From NCBI GenBank assembly GCA_947034895.1, contig OX344763.1:14663001-14727000 (forward strand): a stretch of 64,000 nucleotides of DNA, in the 5' to 3' direction. The stretch comes from Rhytidiadelphus loreus (Eukaryota; Streptophyta; Bryopsida; Hypnales; Hylocomiaceae). A program made the position numbers and the translations under genes. Below the pieces are notes generated by a model. It was not told where the DNA came from and did not search any database. It saw only the letters and a program-made list of their open reading frames with translations. Below are positions 59,701 to 64,000 of the stretch, piece by piece (position 1 is the first letter of the stretch; every line of letters starts with the position of its first letter).

Positions 59701-62700
59701 CAGAGGACGGCACAACGGGAAGCCCTGTGGCATGCTCCACCTGCATAATTTCCATATAATATATCAGGACAAGTAAAACATACCGACACTACACCTAGCG
59801 GAGAGTTGAAACGGACTAGAATCTAAGAACCCTCATGGATGATTGAGGAAGACTACACCGAGGGTCAAAAAAAAAGTTAGTAGAAACGAGACTGATACAA
59901 ACTTATTAAACTTATTTTCCTTTCAAAGGGGTCAGACATAAAGGCCTCCAGGAGTTTGACAAAGACCAATTATTCTACCAGTGTTTTCAACAAATAGTCA
60001 AAGTTCATGCTTAATACAATAGCCCTAGTTTTGCATCTAACTGAGGTCGTGAAAGACAATATAACTAGAACACCAGAAATAAAATTTTCACTCCAAAGAC
60101 TAAGAAATGAGAAATTATGAGAAATTCAGAAGAATGAGAAATTGAAAAGGGTTAACATTAATCCAACGACCCTAATGGAATTGTCAAGAGGAATGTACAC
60201 CGGCACAGCCGCCTCCATGTTTCCGTGCGAAAGAATAATTGGGTTGCCACGCACAACTCCACCATTGATTGCTATGGAAGTTTTAGCCCCAGTTTCTTCA
60301 ACTCCCTCACGCTGAAGAAGGTCTACGTGATTGGCAGCATGAGCTTGCCGTTCTTCTCTTGCTCCAAGACGTTCTTTACCAGAGCCTTTTGGCATTTGAG
60401 ACTGCTCTCTAGCTTCATTGAGCTCAGCTTGCAGTCGTTGAACCACATTAGCATGAAATCTTTCCATGTCTACAATCTGTCATCACATGTTGACATTTTG
60501 CCAAGTAAGGTACATTATATCATGATGGATAATATTCACACACGAATTGGTTCTTGGAAATGAATCCGTAGCCTTCAAATAAACCGTAAGATAACAAAGA
60601 CAGAAAAGTCAGACGGCATGAACACAGCATTGAATGTGCCAAACGAATTACAATTTCTTTATGAACGACCGATTTCGAAAGAGAGATACTTCATGTTGAG
60701 CATGAAATAATCCCTTGAAGCATATACCTGCCTCTGGAATCCCATCCAAAGTTGATTCAACTGTTCACTGCGATCCCGAAGCTCAGCATGCAGGGTATTA
60801 TTATTATTGATATGATAAGCATCAAGCTCCTGGGCTCTAGCCATCCAAGCCTGAGCATCCTGCAGTTGACCATCTTTGAACAAAAGCAGGTCTTGGGACG
60901 TCCGATTCTGCCAGAAACCAATTTAAAATAAGAAATTTATAAAACAGAGATATCCAGAGATAATGAAATTACTTTGATTGAACATAAAATATTAGCACAA
61001 TGCAGCTCTACCGAACTAATCCCGTATGACTAATTATCAAGCACTCACAAAATACTATGCCCAAGGAATACGACAACTAGATACCTGTTCTTCAGCTTCC
61101 TGCCGGTGTCGCTCTGTATCGTGGACTTGCTCCTTAAGATGCTCAATTTGTGCAGTATAATCTGATCTATCTGCCTCAAACTGTGCAATTGCTGCTTTAT
61201 GTTCTGCTACGGCAGCATCACGCTCACGGCTGCATGCATGGAATACAGAATAAGATTTTGAAGTTAAGTGCTTCTCTAAGACTGGTGTGTATGGAAATGA
61301 ATAAGAACCCTTAAAACCACCACAGGAGTTGGTTTGCCATGCTTGCCACGGACAATCAGAAAACATACCGTAAAGATGCAAGCTCGTTAGTCTGCTCACG
61401 TAGAACGTCATCCCTTGCTCTTACCTGCTGAAGCACAATCAACAGTGAATCATTCCAGGCTAAAATGCAACTTCAACTAACACCTAGGTTTCAGTGTTCA
61501 AGTATTCAAAAAACATCAGAGATACAGTGAACGAAAACATCCACATGTACACTTTCAGTCCGTTTCAGTTTCTGGATCAGGAAAATGAGCTCACAGCTTC
61601 AGTTGCTTGCATTTGGTTTGCCCTGAGTTGTTGCTCTCGTTCTTCAACGCTCTGTTCCAGACGATGTACTCTTTGATCTCGATCATGAATCTCATTCTGC
61701 AACATGCAACATAACCCGATTATCCAACGTTAAGCAATAAAACTTGCAATGAATCAAGGAACAAGTGCTTCCTTCAAAACTCTTCAAGAAAGTGTACCCA
61801 TGTTCACTTTCACTCCTTTTCATTGTCAGGTAGTTTAGAAAAAATTAAGAAGCCATAGGTCGCCCACGGCATCCAAGCCACTAGACCGTACATCTCTAGA
61901 GCGAACCAAGCTCCACAACGTTGACATGACGGATAAAGCTTCATCATATGCCAATTTGAGCCTGAACAGAGCTAAAATGCATAAAATAATACCTGAAGAC
62001 TTGCCACAATGTCTGCATGTTGTTTAGACTGCTCTCCATAACTATTCTGCATACGGTGCACCTCTGATCGCGCAATAAACTGTGCCCTTAACTCTAGTTC
62101 TGCTTGCTGAAGTTGTTCCCTTTTCCTGGAAACATCCAGAAGTTGCTGCTCAAGAGCATCGTCTGGATTCTCCATTACACCCCTTCCTGATTCCATCGAC
62201 ATAGTGTTCATAGCAGCATGTTCGTTCTGTTGCTGCCGATGCATCTGAAAAGATCAAGGCATGCATCAAAGCTCAACAAGGGACCAACTGAGACCATTAA
62301 CAATGAGAACCATAATCACATTTTGGTGTCCACAGATCGGCTAAACTGAATGTTCGGAATATTCAGAGCACTTCGAAGATGGTAAGTGTAGCTTCACTCT
62401 TCACGCCATATAAATAGTTCAATCTAAATAGACAACCGAATCGTACATCAGGACTAAGCTTCTTATTGAATAACAGATAAAACTTGCAAGACATTAAAGG
62501 AAAGTCCACTCCAATCTTTCCAAAGACCACCGGAACCAAAGTTCGAAAGAAAGTAGCATTGCTCCATGTAGTAGATGTTAACCCAAAACGAAATGAACGG
62601 AGATGCAAATAAGAATTTCTGACACCAACTTAGGAATCGCCAATCTACTTAAAGACTATCATCCTTGACTGTATACACTTGCGAAGCAAGTAGGAATCCA

Positions 62701-63185
62701 AAATAGTTGAAATGAACCAGGGAGAAGGCATCAGCCAACGAGTAGGTCTCTGAGAACAGAAATCGAGAGTAACACGTAAGCCAAGAGAGTTTTCTATCCT
62801 TCAGTGATAACGTCAGCGTAGGAGAAAATTCACTAACCTCGTCATATAGAGCTTCCTGCTGTCCAATATTCTGATTGATCATCTCTTGAGGAGATATAGG
62901 ACCACCCGCCAAGTGGCTCCCATTGCCCTCACCACCATGATGATCGGAATCACTCGAATGTTCGCTACTACCAGGATGAAATATTCTCCCATTTTGACTA
63001 CTCCTCCTTTGTCCCACATTACCCGACCTTGGTCGTCCAGACTGATGTGTCCTGGACTGGTTCGCATCGGCTGCTAATCTTCCCTGACCATTGGGCATGT
63101 CAGAGACTTTCCTCCACTCCCGTCTCGCTGCCTGTCCTTGCAGCGGTAAAGCTCCTGTATGGCCACCAACAATGGGGGCCTCCAT
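56716..63185 (-). CDS. Conserved plant coiled-coil, Gln/Ser-rich protein (13 exons)
   Basis: Exons on the minus strand: 63185-62838, 62244-61993, 61696-61595, 61427-61369, 61229-61085, 60907-60728, 60476-60171 (or 60168), 59740-59513, 59199-58846, 58275-57946, 57763-57665, 57505-57003 and 56809-56716. All have GT-AG edges and keep phase, giving 999 or 1000 aa. Residues 1-116 are Gly/Ser-rich and disordered. About 117-400 form a heptad-rich coiled coil (EQQLLDVSRKREQLQQ). About 465-768 are Gln/Pro-rich. About 769-850 are a compact module with YGRLDEFVSSHKE and LFVIEDDYIYLREGA, resembling a winged-helix fold, then an Ala run and a Ser-rich tail. I do not recognise a named gene. The composition suggests a nuclear or RNP-granule scaffold, which is inference. 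The exon 7 donor is the weakest boundary (AGG|GTCGTT or GTC|GTTGGA). Confidence 0.85.
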
Positions 63186-63264
63186 TGCTCAACTTTCCTC
63201 CTCACCACCTATTTTAGGTCTTGACAAGAACCTCGTGCATATTCAAGGAGGACTCTAAAGAAAA

Positions 63265-63860
63265 GTCACACTACAGTTGACTTCAACACAAATAACCTGC
63301 CATTTTTAAACATCAATGAAGATGAGAATAAACACGTCGCTATATCTCAACTGAAGCCAATTAACCAGTAGTTCGCGATGCCGTAAACCTTGCCCTGATA
63401 CCAAACGAAATGTGCGAATGCAAAGATCTCAACGAAGAATTACACAAACCTCGCACGACAAGCTAAAAGCATACAAACAACAATAAAATTTACAAGTATG
63501 ACCTAAAAACAAGAACCTCAACCTTGACGTACTGATAATACCTAGGAAAACAGTCATAGTACAATTGATTTTCAACATAAATATCCTGCCATTTCTTAAA
63601 AACAATGCAGATGACAATAAATACATCTACATTTATCTCAAATGCAGCCAGCTAATCAGCATTTCGCAATGCTGCAAATCTTTGCCTACTACCAAAGCAT
63701 ACATGCGAATGCAAACATTTTATCAAAGATCTGCTTATCAAATCAAGAAGAATTAAACGAAACGCGGCTCCAAGGGTCAAGAACAAGCTTAAAGCATACA
63801 CAACAACAATCCAAAGATTTGACCTAAAAACAAGAATCTCAAACTGAGGTACTGATACTA
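63265..63860. repeat. Diverged tandem duplication upstream of the coiled-coil gene
   Basis: About 63265-63555 and 63556-63860 are two direct copies. Matching landmarks are CCTGCCATTT (63297, 63585), ATGCGAATGCAAA (63411-63424, 63704-63717) and GACCTAAAAACAAGAA (63499, 63821). It lies 80 bp above the start codon, so it covers the probable 5' UTR and promoter. Confidence 0.7.
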
Positions 63861-64000
63861 CTGAGGTGGACTCACACAGTGACGCACATTAATCTTCCGA
63901 ATCAATCAGAAGAATCAATTGAAAGAATCGGACGAGAAAAAACAACTCAATGCGAGTAAAAGACCTCATCAAGATAAGTTTGCAGGAACATTTCGTAAGG

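Noticed and set aside
1..64000. tRNA genes, CRISPR arrays, helitrons
   Set aside because: No paired tRNA A and B box with a foldable cloverleaf was seen, no spaced short repeats of CRISPR type, and no TC...CTAG-plus-hairpin helitron ends. This was a by-eye check only.

Overview
This window looks like nuclear DNA of a land plant. It has an L-type lectin receptor kinase family, Ty1/copia, CACTA, Mutator-like, Stowaway and Harbinger-like elements, a plant-style snoRNA cluster behind telo-box, site II and TATA motifs, and a 13-exon gene with short introns in AT-rich DNA. The receptor kinase has an intron just after its glycine loop, which is unusual for flowering-plant members as I remember them. 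A non-seed plant such as a moss is therefore my best guess, but I hold it weakly.

Layout. 1-5.3 kb: AT-rich, with one TIR element. 5.3-11.4 kb: unit A of a diverged segmental duplication, ending in a truncated kinase pseudogene. 11.2-14.9 kb: nested DNA transposons (a CACTA hairpin, a CACTA remnant, and a 1.67 kb CACTA element inside a CATTA-type TIR element). 18.1-26.0 kb: unit B, with the only intact receptor kinase gene (22488-25453, minus strand, 710 aa). 26.3-26.9 kb: two decayed exon-like fragments. 27-35.7 kb: no gene seen. 35.7-48.5 kb: unit C, with a third receptor kinase copy killed by several mutations and split by a 6.58 kb copia element, which itself carries a 582-bp Mutator-type MITE. 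48.5-50.5 kb: no gene seen. 50.5-51.8 kb: a probable box C/D snoRNA cluster. 51.8-56.7 kb: AT-rich, with one more CATTA element. 56.7-63.2 kb: a 13-exon minus-strand gene for a coiled-coil, Gln/Ser-rich protein of about 1000 aa. Its upstream region holds a diverged tandem duplication of about 290 bp.

How it fits together. The receptor kinases form a tandem array of three paralogous units sharing non-coding flanks. Because the units are paralogous, each gives an 'empty site' for insertions in the others. This dates and delimits several elements directly from the window. Two CATTA-family insertions have empty sites that show no target-site duplication, which is the most unusual transposon observation here. 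The snoRNA cluster is the most functionally interesting locus: three C/D boxes with closing stems, each with a guide that matches conserved 18S or 25S rRNA sequence. All rRNA matches rest on my memory of rRNA sequence and were not searched.
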